Shown here piece by piece: positions 22,554-32,856 of a DNA stretch of 64,000 nt. Both the position numbers and the translations under genes were made by a program. The DNA is taken from NCBI GenBank assembly GCA_963277665.1, contig OY728130.1:1366592393-1366656392 (forward strand), written 5' to 3'. The stretch's first letter is position 1, and each line of letters begins with the position of its first letter. This DNA is from Viscum album. Its lineage: Eukaryota > Streptophyta > Magnoliopsida > Santalales > Viscaceae. The notes under the pieces are model-generated. The model did no database searches, was not told the origin of the DNA, and saw only the letters and a program-made list of their open reading frames with translations.

Positions 22554-24909
22554 AATCACATACATGAATTATTTTAAAGGTACATTTCATTTAATTTTCT
22601 TTATTTCTTTGTTTTAAGGGTTTCCCATGCATTTTTGGAGGAAATGTTGAGTTTTCATGATTTGGGCCAAACTGTGAGCTCATTTCCATATTTAAAAACC
22701 AATTTTATTTCATTTATAACTCTTTCATTTTTTAATATTTTGTACCCATTCCACTTCCCAAATGGCCTCCCATGACCTATTAACACCACAATATCAATTT
22801 TTACCCTTTATAAATCCATAAATATGGTGTATTTGGTTTTTAATTAAGGAATTGGGTTATCCCAGAATCCCATTTCTAGTTTTAAAAAGAATGTTTAATT
22901 AATATCTTATTCACTTTTTATGATTTTTTGGTGATTCTAAGTCTAAAATGAGACCACTAAACTCAATCACGCCCCCATTCTCTTTTCACTCTCATTGGAG
23001 CTCATATTCATCTTGAATTAGGGCATAACTTCTTAGGATTTCTCAAATCATCATTATTTGAAGAGGTAACTTGTTTCCTTCATAACTCCTTCAATTTTTA
23101 CTCATTTCCCCACATTTCAGTTCTCACATGACCTTATAAGTCCCATTAGAACCTCAATTTCATTTTTGGTTGTTTGTAAATTCATCTACTAGTGTATTTG
23201 GGGAGATTTATTCAAGATCCCTCAAGTAAGTGGGTCTCTTCCTTCTTCATTCAATTTTCTTAGAGTTCCTTCCTTTTTCATGGGGTTTCTTGACTTATTA
23301 TTGAAGTTAATTATGTCCATAAAGTAGGGTTTCGAACCTAGGGTTTGATATTGAGTTTCTTGGTCTATTCTTCTAGTTTTAGTCTTGTTATAAGTCTATT
23401 TTGGTGCAGCGGTGGTGCGGTTTAATTTTCACACAAAGAAGGGTTTTGATACTTGTGGTAGGTGATTCCATGGGTAATCAATTATAGATGAGTTTTATTT
23501 GCTGAAATTATATTTTTAGCACACTTATACTTCATCATCCTTGTTGTGAAATATGTTTTTGGTGATGTTTGGTAAGCAAATGATTTTTAGGTACCAATTT
23601 TGTGTTAAATTGGGTGTTTTACATGCCTATTTTATGTTATGCCAAATAGGGTTGTTTTATAACTCAGGTAATGGGTTTGTTGAAATTTTTTGGGTGCTAA
23701 AAATTATTTTTTGATGAATATGGGTATGAAAATGGTGCTCAAAGTGAGGTTTTTAAGGGATTTTGTGTGCAAAACATTGTTAAGTTTTGTGAAGTTATTT
23801 TATTGAAATCCTAAAGGTTTTATTGAGTGGTGTAAGTGGTGCAAAGAATGTGTAGCTAATGTCTTGAATTTATTATGAAAATAACTGATGTTTTTATGTG
23901 ATAATGGCATTTGATATCATGATATAATGGTTTTATCATGAAGGGGGAAGCCCGGGTATCTAGGAGGGCAGATATGTACTAGTACCATGGTGATCCGGAT
24001 GGGTTTTGTCCCTGTTTCAATGAGAAAAATGGATAAAGACAACACTAAAAAACTATATTGATGATGATTTGGGACCACTAGGTTATGGGTATGTTCCCTA
24101 ATAGTGGATCATGCATGATAATGGATTTTTCTATGGCTACTTTACCTCGAGGTATGAGGTACATGGGGCCCGAGACTACCTAGTGCCTAGGAGTGTTCCC
24201 AAGATTGGTTCTCATTGACTCTTGTGTATTTATATTTGTAATATAGTGGTTTTTTATGGAAAATAAATTATATTACATGTTTTACTTAAATGTGTTAACT
24301 CATGGAAAGTTCTTTTGAAAAACTGTTTACATTTAAAAGTTTCATTCTCTAGAATGTATTTCCACCACTTCTTGTATATCAAAAATGGAATGATTTTTAT
24401 ATTGTATTGTTTACTCTATGGAATATATTGGTGGTATCCTATTAGGATTAGGCTAAAACCCTAATTACACACCTTGGTTGTATGTATACTTGATCACATT
24501 TGACACAGGTAAAGGCAAGGCCTTCGGTGATGGCGGTTCGGGTTGTTAGTCCCCTTCCTTGGTACAGAGTTGTAGAGACGGTTTGTGGGTGATGAACCCT
24601 TATTGTGTGGAGTACTTGGGGATGTTTTGATGCTATTTTTATGTGTCTATATACCTCTTTCTATATGTTTGAACCTATGTATTCAATTCTGGATTTTGTT
24701 TAACTCTTATTTGGCATGAATTTTTAGATTCAGTTTGTCGATTGTTTTTTATGGTTTATGTATCCATATTCAGGTAAATCATTCTCAAACCAAAATATAT
24801 GATATTCGGGCACTTATGGAAGCCCATGGGGATAGGTAAATACAATTGGGCCTTATCGCAGGTTGGGTTTTGTGCTAGTTTTGTTGGCAACCATATTTGG
24901 TTCATGACA
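22554..24909 (+). repeat. E3 left LTR
   Basis: 2356 bases, matched along its length by 40935-43279 (for example GGTAAAGGCAAGGCCTTCGG at 24509 and 42880). Ends ...TCATGACA. Confidence 0.9.
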
Positions 24910-24912
24910 AAA

Positions 24913-24924
24913 TGGTATCAATGG
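24913..24924 (+). other. E3 primer binding site
   Basis: TGGTATCAATGG three bases after the LTR: tRNA-iMet type, decayed at its 3' end. Confidence 0.7.
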
Positions 24925-25267
24925 AGGTTAATGTTTTTGGGTTGTATTATTATTTTGGGATGAGTCGGGATAAATAGGAGCTAGGACTGTCATGACTTGG
25001 AATTTTGGTCATGAGTAGGGCACGTGGCATGTACCTCTCTTGGAATACCTTGAGTCACCACGGGATATTGGAATTGTTAGTTTGACTTCACTTCTAGGTG
25101 AGACGTGTGGGCTGCAGACTACAGGTGGATATCGGGTGGGGGTGGGATAGTTGTTTCTTTAATCATTGTAATGTGTTTTTATTATTTATATTTGATGTCA
25201 TTGATGATATTTTAATAATTCCAATACTGATTTTTTTCTCTTTTTACTGTTTCCTTTTTGTAGGAAC

Positions 25268-25998
25268 ATGCCTCCTTGGAAAGCTCCCATGCACCCACAG
25301 GTGGAAGCCGGAGAGAGTTCTCCCTCACCGCTTGATCAGAGGCTAGTAGAGGTTGTGGTTTGGGCTATCCAAGCACTAGGACATGGACCAGCTTCTATTA
25401 TAGCTTCTATTAGAGAATATTAGACTGTTCCCAAGAAGGACAAGGCCCAAGATTTCCTGAAAAATATTCCTCCTACCTTCTGAGGTAGCATAGAACCCCA
25501 AGAAGCAGAGGAACGGATCCAAAAGATCAAGCACATGTTTGAGTTCCAAGATAAACCCAAGGAGGTCAGGGTGAAGTGTGAATCTTTTCTATTAGAGGGT
25601 CCCAGCCGCAGGTGGTGGGAATCAGTACTTCAAATTGGAAAGAATGAGTAGATGCGCTGGGGATATTTCAAGGTCATCTTTAATGAACAATACTCCCCTG
25701 AAGTCTTGTCATACGCTAGATCCTGAGAGTTCATGAATCTTGTTCAGGGGGATCTTTATATGATGGAGTATGCCAACCAATTTTCTGATCTAGTTCGGTA
25801 TGCTCCTAAAATCATCTCTAATGAGCAAGCGAAGGCCTAGAGTTTTGAGAAGGTCTTGCGACCACAGATATACTCTCAATTTTTCTTTTTTAAGATGAGG
25901 ACCTATGTTGAGGTAGTTGATTGGGAGTGCATGGTGGAGATTGACCATAATGGGAGGCATGTTTTCTCTGGTACAATATCAGCAGTGGGTAGTGTTAT
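25268..25998 (+). pseudogene. E3 gag, N-terminal part (Retrotrans_gag), interrupted by E2
   Basis: Starts at ATG 25268 (MPPWKAPMHPQVEAGESS). The core runs from about 25460: EPQEAEERIQKIKHMFEF, VRVKCESFLLEGPSRRWWES, YFKVIFNEQYSPEVL, EFMNLVQGDLYMMEYANQFS and LVRYAPKIIS. The order and the double Trp identify a Ty3/gypsy capsid core. Stops replace residues at about 25421, 25482, 25649, 25725 and 25838. The last five bases (GTTAT, 25994-25998) are the E2 target duplication. The gene continues at 37052. Confidence 0.85.
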
Positions 25999-26259
25999 TG
26001 TAACAGCCCAAGATTTTATGAAAAATATTCTTTTTAATTTTATTAATGTCTTGTGTTGTACGCTACACCAAAAGGATCTTGCACAACACACATCCTTGAC
26101 TTGCCTTGCATTACACGCAATCGCAACCTTCCTCGATAGCGTGTGTAGTACGCAATACCGAGTTTCACTAAACAACGATATGCTATTAAAATATTATTAT
26201 AACTAGTCGTTATGAATAGTAATAACCACCTTTTAAAATTTTAGAAATTTTAGCTCTCA

Positions 26260-26730
26260 AAATGGAATTCATTTTTGGATTCGGAGTATCGAATTTAGCC
26301 TAAGGTGAAATTTTGGTACTTTTCGGATAACTTTCATATTCTGATGAATAGTGAAAATTACTAAATTATAATTAAAAACAACTTTTTTAATCAAAATAAT
26401 TAATAATGAAAATTATTAATTTTAGTGGTTTTAAAGTATATTTAGAATATATTTTTACAATTTAATACAATGTTGGTCATTGGATGTAATTTCACATTTA
26501 AACCAGACATAAACAAGTGTCAATCTTTTGATAGATATTGTTTCTTAAAAACACGCTATTTGTTTTAACAGCGGGATTTAATTATAAAATTAATTATTGA
26601 AACTTCTATGTTATGAATTTGGTAAAATAGACTTCATTTTTGAATTCAGAATATGAAATATAGCTTAGGATGAAATTTTGGCATTGTTCTGAAAAACATC
26701 AATTTTTGATGAATAGTGAAACTACTAAGT
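26260..26730 (+). repeat. Diverged ~365-bp duplication in E2 U3
   Basis: ATGGAATTCATTTTTGGATT...GATGAATAGTGAAAA (26264-26354) recurs as ATAGACTTCATTTTTGAATT...GATGAATAGTGAAAC (26630-26722). The E1 LTR has a single copy (about 5535-5633). Also in the right LTR (33120-33590). Confidence 0.8.
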
Positions 26731-27821
26731 GGTAGTTAAAAAAACTGAATTTTTCATAAAACTTAATTTTACCACTTCTGTGAATGGAATTTCAAAAATC
26801 CGAGAGACACGGTTGATGTCAGTAAGTAAAATTTGGTTCAATGAGATGAAAATAATTTTTGTTGAATAGTAACTTTTTACTTTTATTTACCACGGTTAAA
26901 AGTAAATAGGGTAATTAAGGTTAATAATGATATTAATATTACCCTAACACATGTCCTAATTCTATTGGACAAGTGTATCTCGACCAAAAACAACCTTAAG
27001 TGTAAAATATTATCATTTAGGCCCACTTGGATTAGATTAGGACATTTATTATTATTTAATTCAAAGAAGAGTTAAAAGAGTTAAAATCAAAGTATATTTA
27101 CTAAAACATTTTTAATATAGGGTTTTACATAAGATAAATTCAATTGTAAATATTCATTAGAAAGATAAAAATCTTTCCTACATGATGGTATTTTATTTGT
27201 AATTTTTAGACATCAAATAATTTAATTTATTTATGACACAAAGATGATGCAGTAATTATCTTATTAATGAAATATTGACATAATTGATATTATAAATACC
27301 AAAATAAATGTAATTTAAGCCTTTTTATGAATTACACTAATTTTATAGGTCACTATGATATATTAGTGTTGATTTAATAAACTTGGTTCGAACATATAAT
27401 TCTGTTATGACTTTCACAAAAATCATATATCAAATAGTGTCAAAATTGACACAAAATAGTTTTTAAATAAAATATTATATTATTAATTGTTATTTTATTC
27501 CTAAAAATCTAAGTTTTGGCCAAATGACTTATATAAGGATATATGTATTAATAATATACAATTTGGGTTTCGTTTGGCATGTTATAGTAAGTGTATTAAC
27601 CATATAGTGAAAGAAAACAAAAGGACACGGTAAAAGTTAAATTATTTAACTTAGAGTTAAATCTAATTGATAAGGTTAAAATAATACCCTAAACTTGTCT
27701 AAATACTATTGGATGATAGGATTTCGACCCATAGCCACTTTAGCTTCGAAATAAGACCCTTTGGAACCATTATAAACTGATTTTTACTTTAATATAAAAT
27801 AATATTTTGAGATATTCCTAA

Positions 27822-27853
27822 GGTGCCCCTCTCCTCCCTTATAAAAGGGCACC
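27822..27853 (+). promoter_or_regulatory. E2 LTR core promoter: TATA box inside inverted repeat
   Basis: GGTGCCC (27822-27828), TATAAAAG (27840-27847), GGGCACC (27847-27853): identical to the E1 left LTR. Confidence 0.75.
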
Positions 27854-28162
27854 TCCTCCCCCTCCTCCTCACACCAATTTGAGCACTCAAGATCGGCCAA
27901 CCCCTGCCATGTTCTCCTCTCCACTTCCCTAGAATAATCCTAGAGGTCCTAGTCTTCTTCAAAGACCAATCTTAGTTCCCTAAGTGGAGGATTCAAAGAG
28001 GCGTTCCAAAGAAGAGGTAATATCCATTACCGATCTTTTTCAATTTCTTTCTTCTTCAACATCTTCTTCTTTAGTTGTTTCATGATAAAGTAGTAACATC
28101 AGTATTTATTATATACTGATATGTTATTATAAATATTAAACAACTCTAATTAACCTTCTATC

Positions 28163-28623
28163 CATCCTACGGAAAAAGGAAATCACCGCGCGTGCGTACG
28201 TACGGAATACCGTCTCCACGCCGTGGTGTAATCTATTTTCTGCCACCACCTTAATTTGATGGGTATAAAGGTGTAATGAGTGACTATATATGATTATTAT
28301 AAAGTTATATTGATACTTAAATAGTATACATACACTTCAACACAATTCCACGACCATGGGAACGATATCATCGCTCGTGCGTACGTACGGACTACCGTCT
28401 CCACGACGCGATGAGATTCATTCTCAATGATTAACCATTCATGAATGATTATAAAGTATATATAATAAGTACTAATGAAATATATGACCTAATAATGATA
28501 TTGGAATTATTTATATTTATATGTATGTCATCTACTTAATTCCATTCAATTCAATAAGGAAACGAAAAAAGCGTTCATGCGTACGTACGGACTACCGTCT
28601 CCATGAACGGTGTATTTCTTTCC
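28163..28623 (+). other. Triple hairpin array (E2 left LTR)
   Basis: Hairpins about 28163-28262, 28358-28423 and 28558-28623; cores 28195-28216, 28380-28401 and 28580-28601, all with CGTACGTACGG and TACCGTCTC. Flanking pairs: CGCGTG with CACGCC, CGCTCGTG with CACGACGCG, CGTTCATG with CATGAACG. Confidence 0.92.
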
Positions 28624-29139
28624 ATTTACTGATTTATTATATATGTGTATTATGAATATATATATATAAATCATGTTTTATATTCTGGAATTATGTAATC
28701 ATGATCTAAGTAATCATATGAATAATTACAAGTTAAAAACACGAACGACAAATGAGACGGTTTTACCCAAAATGCTACTTTAACATGAATTTACAAAAGA
28801 ACGGGTAATATAAAGTCATAAGTGGACCATATATGATATAATAAAAATGAATATGATTCTGGAATAAGTCAATAACATGATTTAAATCATTATACAGGAG
28901 GTTCGGACACTTACAAAGCAAATCGGACCTAAGGTAAGGGAAATATCACAATCTCATTTTTTTATTCGAGATTGTTTATTCGTAAGTATTTACTGGGGTG
29001 TATTTTATCATCCACATCCATGTTTCATCAATATGTAATATTATTTCCATCCACCTACAATTTTTTAAATCCATTTTTACCCTTCGGAGAGTTTTTAGTA
29101 ATATGTATGAAAGGAATCTTTTTTCATTTTTTGTACGAG

Positions 29140-29168
29140 GTACTTTTTGACTTTTTCGACAAAAGTAC
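29140..29168 (+). other. Small conserved hairpin in E2 left LTR
   Basis: GTACTTTT and AAAAGTAC around a 13-base loop, as in E1. Confidence 0.75.
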
Positions 29169-30194
29169 GAAGAATGTTTTTTTAACTTATACGGAATGAA
29201 TGGATTTTTAAAACATTATTTCCAAGAAACTTCCTTTACAAGTTTTAAAGTTTATTTTGAATCAAATTCTTTTATTTTAAAGTCTTATGACATGTTATGA
29301 AAGGAAAAATGTTTTTGAAGTAGAAAGGATATTTTCCTCAAGAATGGAGTTCAAGTATTTTATCAAAATTATTTTCCATCTAAGATAATAAAAGGGTTCT
29401 GTTTTTATCCCTATTATTACATTGGTTTGATTATGTTGTGATGGAAATATTTTTATGAATTCCTTTATCTTATATGAATTGTTTTATGATGTCATGTTTT
29501 TTAAGAATCCCATTTTTATTACATGGGTTACGCTATGATGTATGGTTTATGATTATGTGGCACACATAAGAAAGGATTAATTATAAGATGGGTGGGACCT
29601 ATATCTCCCTCCAATGCATTGGGAAAAGATTTTATATCTCATGAGATAGACATGGCTGGAACGGTAGGTTATACCAGTTCAGTGAAACAGGACTGGAACG
29701 AGGGTGACTTGGTTCAGAAAGGGACTTTGTCCACTAAGATAGTCTTGGAAATGAGTCATGACTAACAAGAAATGATTTTCCATGATTATGTGTGCATGCC
29801 ACAAAGTTTCAAGTTTCATGTTATGATTATGGGGATCTCATTTTCACTTCTATGATTTATTCCATGTTAAGATATTATGATCTCTTTTGCAGGTTATGAT
29901 TTTCAAAAAGATATGATATGATTTTTATTTCCTTTGTTTACCCTTACTGAGCATTTGATCTCACCCTTTTATGTTTTCTTTTCCCCAGGATATAAAGAAA
30001 GGTTTTAGGTATAAAAAAAGGGAAGATCTTTATGGGAGATATTGAAGATCTTTCACCACGATTAGAAGATTACGTTCCGAGTTTCCAAAGACACTAAACT
30101 ATCACGATCCTTGTGTGTGTGTGTTTGTTATGTACTAATTATTCCGCAAAAGTAATGTAATGTCCATGTACGTCAAGCTTCGGGTCTCTACAGT

Positions 30195-30225
30195 TGGTAT
30201 CAGAGGAAAGGTTTAGTCAACCTTT
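30195..30225 (+). other. E2 primer binding site (tRNA-iMet) and adjacent hairpin
   Basis: TGGTATCAGAGG (30195-30206), then AAAGGTT-TAGTC-AACCTTT (30207-30225), identical to E1. Confidence 0.85.
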
Positions 30226-30452
30226 GGAAACTAGGATGCGAAAACGTTAGTGAGATCCCTAGAGATATTTCTACGGTATGTCTAGGGATGTCCCTAAGAT
30301 TAAGTATACGTATAGGTTATAGTACTAGAACTATGCTAACGATCATAGAATTAAACCTAAGATGTTAGATATTGAAGGTACTCCCCCTTTATTATGTTGT
30401 TTTCCCTAGCATGATTTTTGCCTCTCACACTATTCTTTTTGGGTTTTAGACG

Positions 30453-31568
30453 ATGGCTGGAACCCGAAGGAACCGTGTTGGTCAATGTAATGGACAATGC
30501 AATGATTGCCCTCCTGAACAAACAAATGTTATGGGAGATGGAGTGCAAAATCTTATTTCTATCCTTACACAAGCAATGAATCATTCTGGACTTCCAAATG
30601 AGCAGAGAAAGGAACAGTATTCTATTGAGTCCTTCATGAGGCAACGTCCACCTTCTTTCAGTGGGACTTCTGATCCACTTGTTGCTGAACAATGGATCAG
30701 TACCACTGAAAAGATATTTTCAGTTATTCAATGTTCTGAACATGATAAAGTCATCTTAGCAGTATATCGTTTGGAAGGTGAAGCTGATCAATGGTGGAAT
30801 CTTATCAAGAATACGAGGCCAAGAGATGAAATTGAGTCCATGGAATGGGACGAGTTCAAGAACTTGTTTTTCAGTAATTACTTCCCTCGTATTCTTCGAA
30901 CAAAGATGGAGAAGGAGTTTCTTGAACTAAAGCAAAAGGATGATGAATCTGTTGGTATATACGAATCGAATTTTACAAGACTTTCAAGGTATACATCTGG
31001 CATTATCATCCAACCTGAAAGTAAAGTTGATCGATTTTTCAGTGGCTTAAAACCAAGTCTTTGAAGGGCATTAGCTATAAGAGACTTCAATAGCTATGAA
31101 GAAATTGTGCGTTGTGCTATCAAGGTAGAAATGGAAGTTGTTGTTACATATCCATCTCATGGTTTTGACAAGAAACGAAAGATTGAGTTCAAGGAGAAAT
31201 CTCAGAATAATGGTGAAAAGAAGATGAATGTTTCCTTATGCACAAAGTGTGGAAAGAAGCATGGTGTAGATTGTCTTAAAGGGACTAGAAAATGTTTTAA
31301 GTGTGGAAAAGAAGGTCATCGAGCAGCTGAGTGTCAAAGTAATGGAAAAAGGGATTCTAATGATGTGAATAATGCAAACACTGCAGAGAACGCACCACCA
31401 ACACTTCAATGCTTCAAGTGCAAGGAAATGGGGAATTATGCTAATAAATGCCCTAATCCAAGGGTTAGTGATGATCGACATGAGCAACCTCTTAAGGCAA
31501 AGGACAAAGGGAAGTCACATGCGATCACCATTGGTGATGTTGAATATGATAACGATGTGGTGGAATGA
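30453..31568 (+). pseudogene. gag: E2 Gag polyprotein (capsid core plus zinc knuckles), one in-frame stop
   Basis: A single frame of about 371 residues from MAGTRRNRVG, interrupted only by TGA at 31062-31064 (residue 204). Residues about 67-190 hold a Retrotrans_gag core (PPSFSGTSDPLVAEQW, VYRLEGEADQWWN, FFSNYFP, EFLELKQ, FTRLSRY). Residues 263-274 are a short Cys/His knuckle (CTKCGKKHGVDC), 281-294 a perfect CX2CX4HX4C knuckle (CFKCGKEGHRAAEC), and 320-333 a third with Asn for His. Gag builds the particle and binds RNA. There is no protease, RT or integrase after its stop, so the element would depend on a partner. The reading frame is far better kept than any pol in the window, consistent with recent use of Gag. 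The stop could be a late CGA-to-TGA change or a readthrough site; the former is simpler. Confidence 0.88.
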
Positions 31569-32059
31569 TTAAGTGTTTATGTAATGGGATTCCAAAATAA
31601 TATTGTATCATGGAGTATTGGAATATTTATGTATTGGTCTAATGTGGTATTCAAAGTAATTGAGATATTTTTGGAAATAAGATGATATGTGCATAATGAA
31701 GGGAAAACGAGAAAACGAAATGTTTAACAGTATTCATGAGCTCATGATTGATATAAACCATTATGTGGAAAGTGTTAACTTTTAACTGCATTCATGTTTT
31801 CACTAAGGTATTCAAGAGAATACATGATTAAGGATTTTGAATGTTTTGAATGTGACCAACAAAACATATCTTATGATATATGGGGATCGACGATGGTGTT
31901 AAGTCTCTGGTAATCGTTTTCACTATGTTATGAGAGTGGACTGCAGTATTATGGATAAGCCTAAAGATTGGAATGGATTATGTTGGACATAAGTTAGTAT
32001 TGTTTAAGGATAGAAGTTTTTTTTTCGATATTATTGATGGGATGTTATAGTAATATAGT
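31569..32059. other. E2 interior after gag, noncoding
   Basis: Matches E1 10080-10649. No pol domain in any frame that I can recognise. Confidence 0.6.
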
Positions 32060-32186
32060 TTTAGAAAAAGGAAAACCTGCAGAACGGGCGACAGCCCATC
32101 ACGTCGGACAAGGCTGTGGGAATCGAACCCACAACCGAAGTGCGACTGGCCTTTATCACCTACCACTGGCCTACAGGAAGTCCCTG
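32060..32186 (-). mobile_element. tRNA-derived SINE inside E2
   Basis: On the minus strand the head reads GGGACTTCCTG, then A-box-like TAGGCCAGTGG (32163-32173) and a perfect B box GGTTCGATTCC (32119-32129) inside a 5-base T-stem GTGGG...CCCAC. The body follows (CCTTGTCCGACGTGATGGGC) and the element ends in a T-rich tail CCTTTTTCT. This internal RNA polymerase III promoter is the hallmark of SINEs. It is also in E1 at the same place. Confidence 0.75.
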
Positions 32187-32843
32187 TTTACTAGAAACTA
32201 GTTTTATTATATTAAGCAGTATGATATATGAAGTATAAGTCCATTTTAGGAACCATATATGATTAATCTCACTATAGATCGACTTATGTATATAATTTTT
32301 TTGCTAACCTTTTGTTTGAGACAGATGGAATGACCCGTCATTCTATCACATGATCTGCTAACACTTCACGAATAACAAATTCAACTTCATTTATTTAAGA
32401 GATGAAGTGGAAATTGTTAAAGGCACGAACAACAGTGAGATTGTACCAAAATAAAGTAAGTATTTATTCTAATTCAAATTATTTAACTTTAGGGAAACGA
32501 TCTTGAAAACCAAAAATGTTGTCCTAGTGATCTTATATCTGATGAATCAGATGGTACCTTAGATCGTCACAAATTTATGGCTTTGAGACTGTTGGATTTT
32601 CCATAGCCATGTTCTCTACCACTCTCCATCAGAACATGATGGTTAGATTTCTCTTCCATATCCATATTTTCACCTATGTGGAAACCCAGTGATTAGTTTA
32701 TTTGGGTAATCGTTACGTTTCATACTTTTGTTTTTAAAGATTGGTTTTGATATTCCTTTTTACGATGTGGGTTTCTATTAAAGAAACTTTCGAATAGTAA
32801 ACCATTTATAACCCTGACGAATTTCGAGGGCGAAATTCATTCT
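32187..32843. other. E2 interior 3' part, noncoding
   Basis: Matches E1 10778-11451; no domain recognised. Confidence 0.6.
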
Positions 32844-32856
32844 AAGGGGGGTAGAA
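32844..32856 (+). other. E2 polypurine tract
   Basis: AAGGGGGGTAGAA just before the right LTR, same as E1. Confidence 0.85.

Larger units (their letters stand above)
28017..29988 (+). other. Predicted leader intron in E2 left LTR
   Basis: Donor GAAGAG|GTAATA at 28017 and strong acceptor TTTTCTTTTCCCCAG|GATATAAAG ending 29988, with CTTACTGAG upstream as a branch-site candidate. It would remove the three hairpins from a spliced message. Prediction only. Confidence 0.5.
25999..30192 (+). repeat. E2 left (5') LTR
   Basis: Carries the same ordered parts as the E1 LTR: TATA (27840), predicted intron, three hairpins, small hairpin. Differs by an extra U3 duplication at 26260-26730. Confidence 0.95.

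Noticed and set aside
25856..26206. 116-codon plus frame and 90-codon minus frame
   Set aside because: The plus frame runs from E3 gag into the E2 LTR; the minus frame repeats in both LTRs and has no domain.
30357..30692. Minus-strand 111-codon frame
   Set aside because: Antisense to the start of E2 gag.
32090..32186. A tRNA gene on the minus strand
   Set aside because: The T arm is good but the acceptor and anticodon arms do not close, the same unit is in E1, and a SINE body follows.
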